A stretch of 64,000 nucleotides of DNA from Wenjunlia tyrosinilytica (GTDB taxonomy: Bacteria > Actinomycetota > Actinomycetes > Streptomycetales > Streptomycetaceae), in assembly GCF_014646055.1 (NCBI RefSeq), contig NZ_BMMS01000002.1, positions 265,729 through 329,728 on the forward strand. The letters are read 5' to 3'. The position numbers were made by a program, and so were the translations under genes. This document shows, piece by piece, positions 35,989-47,342 of the stretch (position 1 is the first letter of the stretch; every line of letters begins with the position of its first letter). The notes under the pieces are model-generated. The model saw only the letters and a list, made by a program, of their open reading frames with translations, made no database searches and was not told the DNA's origin.

Positions 35989-37056
35989 TCAGTACCGGTG
36001 CTGGTCGTACCCGCTCGGGTCGGCCGCGGGCGCCGGCGGATAGGGCTCCTCGGTCTGCTGCTGCGGCACCCAGACGCCGCCGGGCGGGGTGCCGTAGGGG
36101 TCGTACGGGTCGCCCTGGCCGCCGCCTTGGCCCTGCGGCGGCTGGTACGTCAGCGGGTCGGCGTTCCAGCCGCCCTGGTCGCCGTACCCGTAGGCCGTGG
36201 TGTCGTAGGAACCCGCGCCGTACCCCTGGGCGCCGTACTCCTGGGCGCCGTAGCCCCCCGAGGGGTCATAGGCCGAGTTGTCCGCCGGGCCGCCGTAGGA
36301 GGCGCCGCCCTGCGAGCCCGTCCCGTAGCCGTTGTCCGGGTTCACGGTGCCGTAGGAGCCGGTGTCCGAGGTGCCGCCGGTGCCGTACGCGCCCGAGCCG
36401 TACGCCGCCGCGGCGCTGTCGTACGCGGCCGCCTGGTAGTCGGCGGTGCCGCCGTACCCCGCGCCGTAACCCCCGTACGTATTCGCGGCGTTGGGGGCGT
36501 AGGAGCGGGTGTCGTAGGCGTTCTGGCCGTAGCCGCCGCCGTAGCCGTATCCGGCGCCGTCGTACGGCCCACCGGCCGACGGGTCGTGCCCGAGGGACGG
36601 GTCGGGCACATAGGCGGACGAGGTGGTGTAGGCGGCGTACTCCCCGGTGTCGTCGCCGATCGCCTCGGGCTGGTAGACCGGCGGGGCGCTGTCGCGGGCG
36701 TCGCTCCCGCTCCCGGCCGGCTCGATCGGGGAGACGGACAGAGTCGGCACCGGGCGCTGCTCGGCCGCTCCCCCGCCCTGGCCCCGGCGGCTCATGCCGG
36801 GGCGGCCGACGAGCGCCCATCCGGCCGCGTAGCCACGGCGGTAGGACATCGTCACGAAGGTCTGCCCGATGGCGAACGCTATGGCGCCGAGCGAGATGAC
36901 GGCGATGCTGCGCATGGCCACTCCCGCGACCACGCCCATGAACCCGGCGAACGCCAGCAGCCTCCACCGCAGCCGCGCCTTGTACTGCATGAGCACCTCG
37001 CCCAGCAGCCACAGCGCGACCACCCCGAACGCGATGTAGAGCACCGTATAACCCAT
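35989..37056 (-). CDS. Membrane protein with long Tyr/Gly-rich tail
   Basis: The 355-residue protein has three to four membrane segments in the first ~85 residues (starting GYTVLYIAFGVVALWLLGEVL). It continues with about 250 residues of low-complexity sequence rich in Tyr, Gly, Ala, Gln and Asp, with recurring YGxG, GAGY and AYDS units. The N-terminal part resembles an uncharacterised Streptomyces membrane protein usually found near metF. The tail looks prion-like or intrinsically disordered and presumably is cytoplasmic. AAGGAA precedes the ATG. Its function is unknown. Confidence 0.82.
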   Translation of the reverse strand: MGYTVLYIAFGVVALWLLGEVLMQYKARLRWRLLAFAGFMGVVAGVAMRSIAVISLGAIAFAIGQTFVTMSYRRGYAAGWALVGRPGMSRRGQGGGAAEQRPVPTLSVSPIEPAGSGSDARDSAPPVYQPEAIGDDTGEYAAYTTSSAYVPDPSLGHDPSAGGPYDGAGYGYGGGYGQNAYDTRSYAPNAANTYGGYGAGYGGTADYQAAAYDSAAAAYGSGAYGTGGTSDTGSYGTVNPDNGYGTGSQGGASYGGPADNSAYDPSGGYGAQEYGAQGYGAGSYDTTAYGYGDQGGWNADPLTYQPPQGQGGGQGDPYDPYGTPPGGVWVPQQQTEEPYPPAPAADPSGYDQHRY

Positions 37057-37112
37057 GGGCGCACATTCCTTGTCGTTTGGAGCGTTTGCGGCCTTTGCCC
37101 GCCGCTGGAGGC

Positions 37113-38030
37113 TCAGCTCCTCTGGTGCAGCCCGAGGTTCTGGTAGATCTCCAACGTCGCCGTCGAATGATTCAGGGTAATGAAGTGCAGCCCCGGTGCG
37201 CCCTCCGCGAGCAGTCTCTCCGACATCTTTGTGGCGTACTCCACGCCGACCGCGCGTACCGCCGCCGGGTCCTCCTCGACCGCGTGGAGGCGTTCTGCCA
37301 GGTCGGAGGGGAAGGCGGCGTTGCTCAACTGCGCGAAGCGTTCGATCTGGCGCACATTCGTCACCGGCATGATCTCAGGGATCACCGGCGTCTCGCACCC
37401 GGCCGCGGCGACCCGGTCGCGCAGCCGGAGGTAGTCCTCGACATGGAAGAACATCTGGGTCACCGCGTAGTCGGCGCCCGCCGCGCACTTGGCGACGAAA
37501 TGCTTGATCTCGGTGTCCCAGTCGGCGGACCTCGGGTGCCGCTCCGGGAAGGCGGCGACGCCCACGCAGAAGTCGCCGGACTCCTTGATCAGCCGCACGA
37601 GGTCGATGGCGTACTCGACACCCTGGGGATGCCTGACCCACTCGCCCTGCGGGTCACCGGGCGGGTCGCCGCGCAGGGCGAGCATGTTCCTGATCCCGGC
37701 GTCGGCGTACTGCCCGATGATGTTGCGCAGCTCCGCCACCGAGTGCTCCACGGCCGTCAGGTGCGCCACGGGGGTCAGCGTGGTGTCGGAGGCGATCCGC
37801 TCGGTCATCCGGACGGTCCGCTCACGGGACGAGCCACCGGCTCCGTAGGTCACGGAGACGAAGGTCGGGCGGACAGCCTCGATCCGGCGAATGGCATTCC
37901 ACAGGTTCCGCTCACCCTTGTCGGTCTTCGGGGGAAAGAACTCGAACGAATACGAGCTCTCTCCGGAAGCGAGGAGTTCACGGATGGTGGCCGCGTGATC
38001 GGGCCGGGTCGAGGGAGTGCCGAGTGCCAT
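37113..38030 (-). CDS. metF: MetF 5,10-methylenetetrahydrofolate reductase
   Basis: MetF (305 residues, FAD-dependent TIM barrel) makes 5-methyl-THF for methionine synthesis. Motifs are '[11 protein letters not shown]' (catalytic Glu, about 27-37), '[16 protein letters not shown]', '[10 protein letters not shown]', '[14 protein letters not shown]' and 'PEIMPVTN'. The ATG at 38030 is preferred over an in-frame start 12 codons upstream. TAGCCT ends 7 bp before it and no Shine-Dalgarno is visible, suggesting a leaderless mRNA. Confidence 0.96.
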   Translation of the reverse strand: MALGTPSTRPDHAATIRELLASGESSYSFEFFPPKTDKGERNLWNAIRRIEAVRPTFVSVTYGAGGSSRERTVRMTERIASDTTLTPVAHLTAVEHSVAELRNIIGQYADAGIRNMLALRGDPPGDPQGEWVRHPQGVEYAIDLVRLIKESGDFCVGVAAFPERHPRSADWDTEIKHFVAKCAAGADYAVTQMFFHVEDYLRLRDRVAAAGCETPVIPEIMPVTNVRQIERFAQLSNAAFPSDLAERLHAVEEDPAAVRAVGVEYATKMSERLLAEGAPGLHFITLNHSTATLEIYQNLGLHQRS

Positions 38031-38084
38031 GGGGGTCAGGCTAACCACACAACGTGACAAACGCACGACCTCTCACGAAGTGGA

Positions 38085-38138
38085 CAATTTCAGCTCGTGG
38101 AACACTCGGTCTCGCCTGGTGGACCACTCATGAAATTG
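38085..38138. other. Spaced inverted repeat between thiE and metF
   Basis: CAATTTCA (38085-38092) and TGAAATTG (38131-38138) form 8-bp perfect arms 38 bp apart; the interval contains a small inner palindrome gtgg-a-ccac. It may be a thiE terminator or part of the metF control region. No known riboswitch fits. Confidence 0.3.
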
Positions 38139-38144
38139 CGCCGG

Positions 38145-38795
38145 TCAGCCCTGTGCGGCGCGCAGCCGCTTGGCGAACAGCGCCGCGGCCTCCGCCGGGT
38201 CGTCGGCCCCGGTGATCGCCCGGACGACGACCACCCGCTCGGCACCGGCGTCGAGCACCTCGTCGAGGTTTCCGGCGTCGATGCCCCCGATGGCGAACCA
38301 GGGGCGCCTCGTCCCCAGGGCGGCGGTGTACCGGACGAGGCCGAGGCCCGGCGCGTGCCGCCCCGGCTTGGTCGGGGTCGGCCACACCGGGCCGACGCAG
38401 AAGTAGTCCGCTCCCGCCTCGGCGACGGCCGCGTCCACCTCGGACTCGGAGTGCGTGGAGCGCCCGATCAGGACGCCGTCGCCGAGGATGGCGCGAGCGG
38501 CGGGCACCGGAAGGTCGCCCTGCCCGAGGTGGAGGACGTCGCTCTCGATGGCGTGGGCGACGTCCGCGCGGTCGTTGACCGCCAGAAGGCGGCCGTGCCG
38601 GCGGGCGGCGTCCGCGAAGACCTCGAGGTGCTCGAGCTCTTCGCGGGCCTCCATTCCCTTGTCCCGCAGCTGCACGATGTCCACCCCCGCCGCCAGTACC
38701 GCGTCCAGGAACTCGGGCAGGTCCCCCTGCCGCTTGCGGGCGTCCGTGCACAGGTACAGACGGGCGTCTGCGAGGCGGTCGCGCGGCACGGGCAT
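38145..38795 (-). CDS. thiE: ThiE thiamine-phosphate synthase
   Basis: ThiE (216 residues, TIM barrel) joins HMP-PP with thiazole phosphate to give thiamine phosphate. Visible motifs are '[10 protein letters not shown]' (about 39-48), '[11 protein letters not shown]', '[10 protein letters not shown]', '[10 protein letters not shown]', '[14 protein letters not shown]' and '[10 protein letters not shown]'. No TPP riboswitch precedes it, unlike thiO on the opposite strand. It lies downstream of the Rv2175c-like gene, with a 125-bp repeat-containing gap. Confidence 0.95.
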   Translation of the reverse strand: MPVPRDRLADARLYLCTDARKRQGDLPEFLDAVLAAGVDIVQLRDKGMEAREELEHLEVFADAARRHGRLLAVNDRADVAHAIESDVLHLGQGDLPVPAARAILGDGVLIGRSTHSESEVDAAVAEAGADYFCVGPVWPTPTKPGRHAPGLGLVRYTAALGTRRPWFAIGGIDAGNLDEVLDAGAERVVVVRAITGADDPAEAAALFAKRLRAAQG

Positions 38796-38823
38796 ACATG
38801 CACTCCTAGAGAGGGTGGGTCAT

Positions 38824-38915
38824 CACGGTCGCGGGGGCATCGCGGCCGCCGGTCATCGCGGCTGCGGGGGCATCGCGGCCGCCGGTCGTCGCGGCCGCCG
38901 GGTCGCGGCGGCCGC
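38824..38915. repeat. Short GC-rich tandem repeats upstream of thiE
   Basis: Units of about 18-36 bp built on gggggcatcgcggccgccgg recur two to three times between the Rv2175c-like gene and thiE. Confidence 0.6.
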
Positions 38916-38920
38916 AGCCG

Positions 38921-39286
38921 TCACAGGGCCAGCGCCTGGGCGCGCCGCTTGACCTCGGTGCCGCGGTTCTCGGCCAGCGCCCGGGCGGGGGTGCCGGGCA
39001 GCGACGGGTCCGGGGTGAACAGCCACTCCAGGGCCTCGCTGTCGCTGAACCCGTCGTCCTTCAGCACGGTCAGGGTTCCCACGAGCCCCTTGACGATCTT
39101 GCCTTCGCCGATGAACTCCTCGGGGACCTGAAGGGTGCGGTTCTCGCCCCGGCGCACGGCGATGAGCTGGCCTTCCTTCACCATCTGCCGTACCCGGGTC
39201 ACCTCCACTCCCAGCCGCTCCGCGACGTCCGGGAGGGTCAGCCAGGAGCCTACGAGTGTGTCGGTATTAACGTCGATCTCGGTCAC
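38921..39286 (-). CDS. Rv2175c-like winged-helix DNA-binding protein
   Basis: The 121-residue protein matches the layout of mycobacterial Rv2175c. An N-terminal helix-turn-helix reads 'SWLTLPDVAERLGVEVTRVRQMVKEGQLIAVRRGENR' (broken here at about 15-50), followed by the Rv2175c C-terminal domain with 'FIGEGKIVKGLVGTLTVLKDDGFSD'. In M. tuberculosis Rv2175c is a substrate of the kinase PknL and maps beside it; here a PknL-like kinase is encoded 4 kb away. A Thr-rich N-terminus (TEIDVNTDT) resembles the phosphorylated segment. The GTG start at 39286 was chosen from the domain boundary. Confidence 0.88.
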   Translation of the reverse strand: MTEIDVNTDTLVGSWLTLPDVAERLGVEVTRVRQMVKEGQLIAVRRGENRTLQVPEEFIGEGKIVKGLVGTLTVLKDDGFSDSEALEWLFTPDPSLPGTPARALAENRGTEVKRRAQALAL

Positions 39287-39342
39287 AGGACAAGCCTGCC
39301 ATCCCGGCGAGCCTTCCGGGTACCTCGTTCGGGGACCACGCC

Positions 39343-40533
39343 CTAGGACAGCGCGGACTTCAGCGGAACGGAGGGGTCCGCCACCCGCGCCCGGTCCAGT
39401 GCGGCGCCCCTTTCGATCATCTTGCGCCCCTGGGCCAGGTCGCGGGGCCTGCCCACCGCCAGAAGGGCGACGAGCCTGCCGCCGTGCAGCCAGCACACCG
39501 ACCACGCGCTCTCGGCCGGGTCGCCCCGCCGGACCATCTCGTCGGCCCCCTCGTGGTGCCCGGCGTACTGGACGAAGCGGTCGAACTGCTCGGACCAGAA
39601 GTACGGCACCGGGTCGTAGGCGACATCGCCCCCCAGCACATTCGCCGCGACGGCCTTGGGCCCGTGCACCGCGTTGTCCCAGTGGTGCACCAGCAGCCGG
39701 GTGCCGTAGCGGGCGGAGGGGAACGAGGCGCAGTCGCCGACCGCGAAGACGTCCTCGGCCGAGGTGCGCAGCCGGTCGTCGGCGACCACGGCCCGGTCGG
39801 GGCCGAGCTCGATTCCGGATCCGGCGAGCCAGCCGGTGGCGGGCCGCGCCCCGATGCCGATCACGACCGCGTCGGCGGCGAGCCGGTCCCCGTTCGGCAG
39901 GTGGACCGCGCCCGGCTCGACCCGGTCCACGGCGGTGCCGGTCAGCAGCGTCACCCCGGCGGCGGCGTACCAGGCGCGCATGGGCTCGGTGACCTCGTCG
40001 GGCAGCGCCCCGCCGAGCGGCTGCCGCGCCGCCTCGACGACGGTGACCTCGCAGCCGGACTGCCGCGCGACCGTCGCGAACTCGGCCCCGATCCATCCGG
40101 CGCCGACCACCACGACCCGCTCGTGGTGCTCCAGGACCGGCCGCAGGGCGACCGCGTCGTCCAGCGTGCGCAGCAGGTACACCCCGGCGACGCCCTCGCT
40201 GCCGGGCAGGGCCACGGGTTCCGCTCCCGTGGCGAGCACCAGCCGGTCGTAGCCGACGGGGCCGGCGTCGGTGAGCAGGACCCGCTCGTCCGGACGGACC
40301 TCGACGGCTCGCCTGCCCAGCAGGAGTTCGACGTCCAGGGCGTCGAAGTCGATGTCGAACGCCGAGCTCTCCACCGTCCCGAGCAGGAGCGCCTTGGACA
40401 GGGGCGGCCGGTCGTACGGGGGGTGCGGCTCCTCGCCGACCACGGTCACCCGCCCGGAGAAGCCCTCGTCGCGCAGGCTCACCGCCGTCTGCACCCCGGC
40501 CATCCCGGCCCCGACCACGACGACCCGCTGCAT
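39343..40533 (-). CDS. FAD/NAD-dependent ferredoxin-reductase-type oxidoreductase
   Basis: The 396-residue protein has two dinucleotide-binding motifs: FAD 'VVVVGAGMAGVQTAVSL' (4-20) and NAD 'VVVVGAGWIGAEFATVA' (about 146-162). 'DRPPLSKALL' and 'VFAVGDCASF' complete the pattern of the rubredoxin/ferredoxin reductase class with a C-terminal reductase domain ('HHWDNAVHGPKAVAANVLG'). It likely passes electrons from NAD(P)H to a ferredoxin, perhaps for a P450 or dioxygenase; no such partner is adjacent. The ATG at 40533 with GAGGGAG upstream was preferred to an in-frame start 30 codons earlier. Confidence 0.9.
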   Translation of the reverse strand: MQRVVVVGAGMAGVQTAVSLRDEGFSGRVTVVGEEPHPPYDRPPLSKALLLGTVESSAFDIDFDALDVELLLGRRAVEVRPDERVLLTDAGPVGYDRLVLATGAEPVALPGSEGVAGVYLLRTLDDAVALRPVLEHHERVVVVGAGWIGAEFATVARQSGCEVTVVEAARQPLGGALPDEVTEPMRAWYAAAGVTLLTGTAVDRVEPGAVHLPNGDRLAADAVVIGIGARPATGWLAGSGIELGPDRAVVADDRLRTSAEDVFAVGDCASFPSARYGTRLLVHHWDNAVHGPKAVAANVLGGDVAYDPVPYFWSEQFDRFVQYAGHHEGADEMVRRGDPAESAWSVCWLHGGRLVALLAVGRPRDLAQGRKMIERGAALDRARVADPSVPLKSALS

Positions 40534-40612
40534 GTGCGCTCCCTCATCGGAACCGGATCCCCAGTGGATCCCCTGCCCTCCATGATCTCTCGCACTACAT
40601 CCTGACGGGATG

Positions 40613-40954
40613 TCAGCCGTCAATCTGTTCCACCACGCTCGTGCCGCTGCCCTCCTGCGACTCCCACTCCCAGGTCTCCTCCAGCCGGAGCCTTCCGCCG
40701 GGGAGCGTGACGACCGTGCTCACGCAGTGGCCGCCGGAGGTGCCTCCATCGCGCCTCAGCTGCACATACCGGAAGTCGAGCCGGTCGCCGTCCCGTGTGC
40801 CCACGAGGTGGCCGCGCTCGATCGCCCCGCCCGAGTACTCCGCCCAGATCCGGCCGTCGCGCTCGTGGTAGGCGAACCGGGTGGAGGTGCCGACCTCACC
40901 GCCCTCGGGGTCGGCCGCGGGGGCGAAGAGCAGTCCGTCGAGCGAGGAGGTCAA
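40613..40954 (-). CDS. Small conserved hypothetical beta-rich protein
   Basis: The 113-residue protein is predicted to be all-beta: alternating strands such as 'TRFAYHERDGRIWAEYSGG', 'GDRLDFRYVQLRRDG', 'GGHCVSTVVTLPGGRLRLEETW'. This resembles a small family often annotated in Streptomyces as hypothetical with an avidin-like barrel; I cannot assign a function. The start is taken as TTG 40954 because GGGAG lies 7 bases upstream; the frame is open to 41056 but would run into the thi promoter and riboswitch region. It is divergent from thiO. Confidence 0.7.
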   Translation of the reverse strand: MTSSLDGLLFAPAADPEGGEVGTSTRFAYHERDGRIWAEYSGGAIERGHLVGTRDGDRLDFRYVQLRRDGGTSGGHCVSTVVTLPGGRLRLEETWEWESQEGSGTSVVEQIDG

Positions 40955-41035
40955 GGGTCGTCTCCCGGGCAGGTGCCGAAACAGGGGGGCGATACGTGCA
41001 CTTCGCACACGTACTAGGGTGGGCAGGGTAAGACA

Positions 41036-41127
41036 CACGCGGGAGTCCGGACGCACCGGGCTGAGAGTGGGGCTGGACGGCCCCTGACCGTACGAACCTG
41101 ATCCGGGTCATGCCGGCGAAGGGAGGG
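41036..41127 (+). promoter_or_regulatory. TPP (THI-box) riboswitch
   Basis: The conserved THI elements are present in order: 'cgggctgagag' (41057-41067) and, after a variable stem (ggggc...gcccc), 'tgaccgtacgaacctgatccgggtc' split over 41085-41109, then 'atgccggcgaaggga'. The closing helix pairs the 5' 'gcgggagtcc' side with the 3' side that includes the GGGAGG sequence used as ribosome-binding site by thiO. TPP binding would therefore hide that site, so control is probably translational. Confidence 0.95.
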
Positions 41128-41136
41128 GATGTTCCC

Positions 41137-43411
<2,275 letters not shown>

Positions 43412-43509
43412 TTCCGGGAAGTCACGGTTCCTCAACAGATGGCGGCGCGGCGCACCAGGACGGTCACATACCGGCTGCTGGGACATTCACGGCTCGTACA
43501 CTCCAATGC

Positions 43510-45564
43510 GTGGATACGACCGTGAAGGACCCTTCCCCCGCCTTCGGTCAGGGAGACCCGATCATCGGGCGGACGCTCGACGGGCGCTACCGGGTCGAGG
43601 GGCGCGTCGCCGTCGGCGGCATGGCCACGGTCTACCGGGCCGTCGACACGCGTCTGGACCGCCTGCTGGCGCTCAAGGTCATGCACCCGGGACTCGCCTC
43701 GGACCCCGGGTTCGTGGACCGCTTCATCCGCGAGGCGAAGGCCGTCGCCCGCCTGGACCACCCCAATGTGGTCGGCGTCTACGACCAGGGCACCGACGGC
43801 ACCTATGTCTTCCTGGCGATGGAGTACGTCGCCGGATGCACCCTGCGCGACGTCCTGCGCGAGCGCGGGGCGCTCCAGCCGCGGGCCGCGCTCGACATCC
43901 TGGAGCCGGTCCTGGCCGCGCTCGGCGCCGCCCACCGCTCGGGCCTGGTCCACCGGGACGTCAAGCCCGAGAACGTCCTGATCGGCAACGACGGGCGGGT
44001 CAAGGTCGCCGACTTCGGCCTCGTTCGGGCGGTGGACACCAACACCACCAGCACCACGATGGGTTCGGTCCTCGGCACGGTCTCCTACCTCGCTCCCGAG
44101 CAGATCGAGCACGGCACGGTCGACGCCCGCTCCGACGTGTACGCCTGCGGTGTCCTGCTGTACGAGATGCTCACCGGCAGCAAGCCCCACGAGGGCGGCA
44201 CCCCGATGCAGGTGATCTACAAGCACCTCAACGAGGACATCACCGCGCCGTCGAAGGCCCACCCGGGCCTCGCCCCCGAGCTGGACCAGCTCGTCGCCAG
44301 GGCGAGCGCACGCGACGCCCAGCGCCGTCCGGGGGACGCGATCGAACTGCTGGCCTTCCTCCAGGCCACCCGCCGGGCGCTCACCGACGAGCAGCTGGAC
44401 GCGGCCGCGCCCGCGGCCCCGCTCGACGACGCCGCGGCCACCGGTGCCGCAGCGGCCGGTTCCGTGCGCTCCGGGGCCGCCGGTGACGAGGACCGTACGA
44501 CCCTTATCCCCCGGCCCGTCGCCTCCCCGGCGCAGGCCCCCGGCACCGCTGCCGCCGCCTTCTCCCAGGAGCCGCTGAACCGCACCTCGCGGCTCCAGCT
44601 GCCGCCCGAGCTCGTCGGCCGCAGGGCCGAGCCCGCCGCCCACACGATGAGCGGCCCCCCGCCCCGCTCCCGCTTCCGCGAGCGGCGGGGGCTGATCGGC
44701 CTGATCACCGTGCTCGCGGTGGCGCTCACGGTCGGCGCGGTCGCCTGGTTCATCGGCGAGGGCAGGTACACCACCACCCCCAGCGTGCTGCGGATGACGC
44801 AGGCACAGGCCCAAAAACACCTGGACAAGGCTGGCCTCGAGGCCCGTTTCACCAAGCAGTTCAGCGAGACCATCCCGGCGGGCCGGGTCATCTCCACCGA
44901 CCCCGCCAACGGTTCACGGGTCCGCGGCGGCTCCACCGTCAAGGTCGCTCTCTCCTCCGGTCCCGAGCGGATCGCCGTCCCCGAGGTCGAGGGCGAGACC
45001 CTGGCGGACGCCAAGCGCGAGATCCGCGACGCCGGGCTGACCGTGGGCACCCTCGGCAAGGAGTTCAGCGACTCCGTGCCCGAGGGCCAGGTCGTCAGCA
45101 CCGACCCCGAGGTCGGCAGCGCGCAGAAGCCCGACACCCCGGTCTCGATCGTGATCAGCAAGGGCGAGCCCGTGGACGTGCCCGATGTCGTCGGCCGCGA
45201 CCTCGACGACGCCCGCGCCGACCTCGAGGACAAGGGCCTCACGATGGAGATCGCCCCCGAGGAGGTCTTCTCCGACGAGGTGGACAAGGGCGCGGTGGCC
45301 GCCCAGACCCCGGAGGACGGCAATCAGGCCGTCATGGGCTCGACGGTCACGGTGACGATCTCCAAGGGCCCCCAGCTCTTCGAGGTCCCCGACGTGATGG
45401 GCAAGGACAAGGACAAGGCCCAGCGCAAGCTGGAGGAGGCCGGGTTCAAGGTCGACATCACCGACACCGTGCCGCTGTTCGGCGACGACAAGGTCTGGCG
45501 TCAGTCCCCCGACGGGGGCTCCGAGGAGCCCAAGGGGACGACCATCAACCTATGGGTCCGTTGA
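43510..45564 (+). CDS. pknL: PASTA-domain serine/threonine protein kinase (PknL/PknB-like)
   Basis: The 684-residue protein has an N-terminal Hanks-type kinase (about 20-285): Gly loop 'VAVGGMATVY' (33-42), Lys56 in LALKVM, catalytic Asp150 in HRDVKPEN, DFG 168-170, a Thr-rich activation loop (TNTTSTTMGS) and APE. An Ala/Pro-rich linker, one membrane segment (about 397-418) and four extracellular PASTA repeats (about 424-684) follow, which in this family bind peptidoglycan or muropeptides. TACACT ends 7 bp before the GTG and there is no Shine-Dalgarno, so it may be leaderless. The symbol rests on synteny with the mycobacterial Rv2175c-pknL-aroG block. Confidence 0.93.
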   Translation: MDTTVKDPSPAFGQGDPIIGRTLDGRYRVEGRVAVGGMATVYRAVDTRLDRLLALKVMHPGLASDPGFVDRFIREAKAVARLDHPNVVGVYDQGTDGTYVFLAMEYVAGCTLRDVLRERGALQPRAALDILEPVLAALGAAHRSGLVHRDVKPENVLIGNDGRVKVADFGLVRAVDTNTTSTTMGSVLGTVSYLAPEQIEHGTVDARSDVYACGVLLYEMLTGSKPHEGGTPMQVIYKHLNEDITAPSKAHPGLAPELDQLVARASARDAQRRPGDAIELLAFLQATRRALTDEQLDAAAPAAPLDDAAATGAAAAGSVRSGAAGDEDRTTLIPRPVASPAQAPGTAAAAFSQEPLNRTSRLQLPPELVGRRAEPAAHTMSGPPPRSRFRERRGLIGLITVLAVALTVGAVAWFIGEGRYTTTPSVLRMTQAQAQKHLDKAGLEARFTKQFSETIPAGRVISTDPANGSRVRGGSTVKVALSSGPERIAVPEVEGETLADAKREIRDAGLTVGTLGKEFSDSVPEGQVVSTDPEVGSAQKPDTPVSIVISKGEPVDVPDVVGRDLDDARADLEDKGLTMEIAPEEVFSDEVDKGAVAAQTPEDGNQAVMGSTVTVTISKGPQLFEVPDVMGKDKDKAQRKLEEAGFKVDITDTVPLFGDDKVWRQSPDGGSEEPKGTTINLWVR

Positions 45565-46505
45565 TGGCGGACGCGGTGAGCGGCGCCGGGGCCGTGCCCC
45601 CGGCGGACGCCATGTCCCTGACCGGGGGCGCGCCCCTGACCGGCGCCGCGCGCAACCCGGTCGGCGGTCATGTTCCCGTGGCCGGGGGCCTGGCGAAGGT
45701 GGGCCTGTCCTACGCCCGGGAGATGGGCGCCGAGGCGGTGCAGGTCTTCGTGGCCAACCCTCGCGGCTGGGCCATGCCGGAGGGCAGCGCCCGACAGGAC
45801 GAGGAGTTCCGCGAGGCCTGCCTGACCGCGTCGATACCCGCCTACGTCCACGCCCCCTACCTGATCAACTTCGGCTCGCACACCGAGGCCACCGCGCAAC
45901 GGTCCGTGGACTCGGCCCGCCACTCGCTGCGCCGCGGCCGGGCCATCGGGGCCCTGGGCGTGGTGGTGCACACCGGCTCGGCGACGGGCGGGGCGCCTCG
46001 CGCGAAAGCGCTGGCGCAGGTGCGCGAACTGGTGCTGCCGCTGCTGGACGAGCTCGACGAGGACGACGCCCCCTGGCTCCTGCTGGAGCCGACCGCGGGG
46101 CAGGGCTCGTCGCTGTGCTCGCGGGTGTGGGACCTCGGACCGTACTTCGACGCCCTGGACCACCATCCCCGGCTCGGGGTCTGCCTGGACACCTGCCATG
46201 TCTTCGCCGCCGGGCACGACCTCGCCGGCCCCGGCGGGATGAAGCAGACCCTGGACGCCCTGGTGGACACGGTCGGCCCGGGAAGGCTGCGGCTGATCCA
46301 CGCCAATGACTCCAAGGAGGCGGTCGGCGCCCACCGGGACCGCCACGAGAACATCGGCGAGGGGCACATCGGCGCCGAGCCGTTCCGCGAGCTGTTCACA
46401 CACCCCGAGACCGAGGGGGTGGCGCTGACGATCGAGACTCCCGGGCCCAAGGCGCAGCACGCGGCGGATGTGGCCCGCCTCAAAGCCCTGCGCGACGGCC
46501 CCTGA
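45564..46505 (+). CDS. nfo: Endonuclease IV (AP endonuclease)
   Basis: This 313-residue TIM-barrel protein matches Nfo-type AP endonucleases that incise abasic sites. It has 'RNPVGGHVPVAGGLAKVGL', 'AEAVQVFVANPRGWA', 'YVHAPYLINFGSHTE' (zinc His), 'VVVHTGSATGG', 'LLLEPTAGQGSSLCSR', 'VCLDTCHVFAAGHDL' and 'HANDSKEAVGAHRDRHENIGEGHIG'. The catalytic zinc-binding His/Glu/Asp residues appear complete. The ATG overlaps the kinase stop (TGATG); an ATG four codons earlier is possible. Confidence 0.92.
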   Translation: MADAVSGAGAVPPADAMSLTGGAPLTGAARNPVGGHVPVAGGLAKVGLSYAREMGAEAVQVFVANPRGWAMPEGSARQDEEFREACLTASIPAYVHAPYLINFGSHTEATAQRSVDSARHSLRRGRAIGALGVVVHTGSATGGAPRAKALAQVRELVLPLLDELDEDDAPWLLLEPTAGQGSSLCSRVWDLGPYFDALDHHPRLGVCLDTCHVFAAGHDLAGPGGMKQTLDALVDTVGPGRLRLIHANDSKEAVGAHRDRHENIGEGHIGAEPFRELFTHPETEGVALTIETPGPKAQHAADVARLKALRDGP

Positions 46506-46574
46506 CCCTGCGCCAGCGCCCGACGACGCGCGGCCGCGGCCGTGGGAACCTTGGGAAACCCTGGGAGAAGAGCC

Positions 46575-47195
46575 CTAGAGCTCCGGCCCGTCCCCCGGCT
46601 CCTCCTGGTACGAGAAGCGCTGCTCTTTCCACGGGTCCCCGAGATTGTGGTAGCCGCGCTCCTCCCAGAACCCGCGCCGGTCCGAGACCATGTACTCCAC
46701 GCCGCGGACCCATTTGGGCCCCTTCCAGGCATAGAGATGGGGCACGACGAGCCGCACCGGAAAGCCGTGCTCGGCGGTGAGCGGCTCTCCCCCGCGATGG
46801 GTGGCGAAGAGAGCCCTGGCATCGGCGAAATCGGCTATGCGCAGATTCGAGCTGAAGCCGTACTCGGCCCACACCATGACATGCGTGACATCGTCGGCCG
46901 GGGGCGCCAGTTTCAGGATCTCGGCGGTCGAGACCCCGTTCCACTCGACGTTCGGCATGGAGAAACGGGTGACGCAGTGGAAGTCGCCGACCACGGTGGT
47001 ACGCGGCAGCGCCGAGAACTCCTCGTGGTTCCAGCAGTGCTTGTCCCCGGAGGCGGTGGCCCCGAAGACACGGAACTCCCAGCGGTCCTGCTTGAACCGC
47101 GGCACCGGCCCGTAGTGCAGTACGGGCCAGCCGCGCTGGAGCCGCTGGCCCGGAGGCAGCTGGGCCGATCCCTCTTCGTGTTCGGACTGACCCAT
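46575..47195 (-). CDS. Sulfite-oxidase-like molybdopterin oxidoreductase
   Basis: The 206-residue protein is a small, single-domain member of the sulfite oxidase molybdopterin fold (YuiH/MsrP-like). It shows 'GDFHCVTRFSMPNVEWNGV', in which the Cys is the expected molybdenum ligand, then 'FPVRLVVPHLYAWKGPKWVRG', typical of the family. No Tat signal peptide is visible, so it is probably cytoplasmic. Physiological substrate unknown. It is divergent from bfr. Confidence 0.9.
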   Translation of the reverse strand: MGQSEHEEGSAQLPPGQRLQRGWPVLHYGPVPRFKQDRWEFRVFGATASGDKHCWNHEEFSALPRTTVVGDFHCVTRFSMPNVEWNGVSTAEILKLAPPADDVTHVMVWAEYGFSSNLRIADFADARALFATHRGGEPLTAEHGFPVRLVVPHLYAWKGPKWVRGVEYMVSDRRGFWEERGYHNLGDPWKEQRFSYQEEPGDGPEL

Positions 47196-47248
47196 GACTC
47201 CATGGTGACAGACCCGCGGGGGTGCTCCGTACTAAGCGTGTACTTACT

Positions 47249-47260
47249 GGAAGCGCTTCC
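47249..47260. promoter_or_regulatory. LacI-type palindrome GGAAGCGCTTCC
   Basis: A 12-bp perfect palindrome sits 54 bp before the sulfite-oxidase-like gene and 83 bp before bfr. The central GCGC with flanking purine/pyrimidine arms is the common shape of LacI-family operators. No LacI gene is in the window. Confidence 0.45.
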
Positions 47261-47342
47261 CCGACAGTGCGAGGATGGCGCAGCTTTCGAGTTGTTCTTG
47301 TTCCGGCGCGTTGTTCCATCCTCCAGGAAGGCAGCACACACC

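Noticed and set aside
38031-38144. Possible SAM or cobalamin riboswitch upstream of metF
   Set aside because: Too short, with none of the conserved core elements; the metF mRNA looks leaderless.
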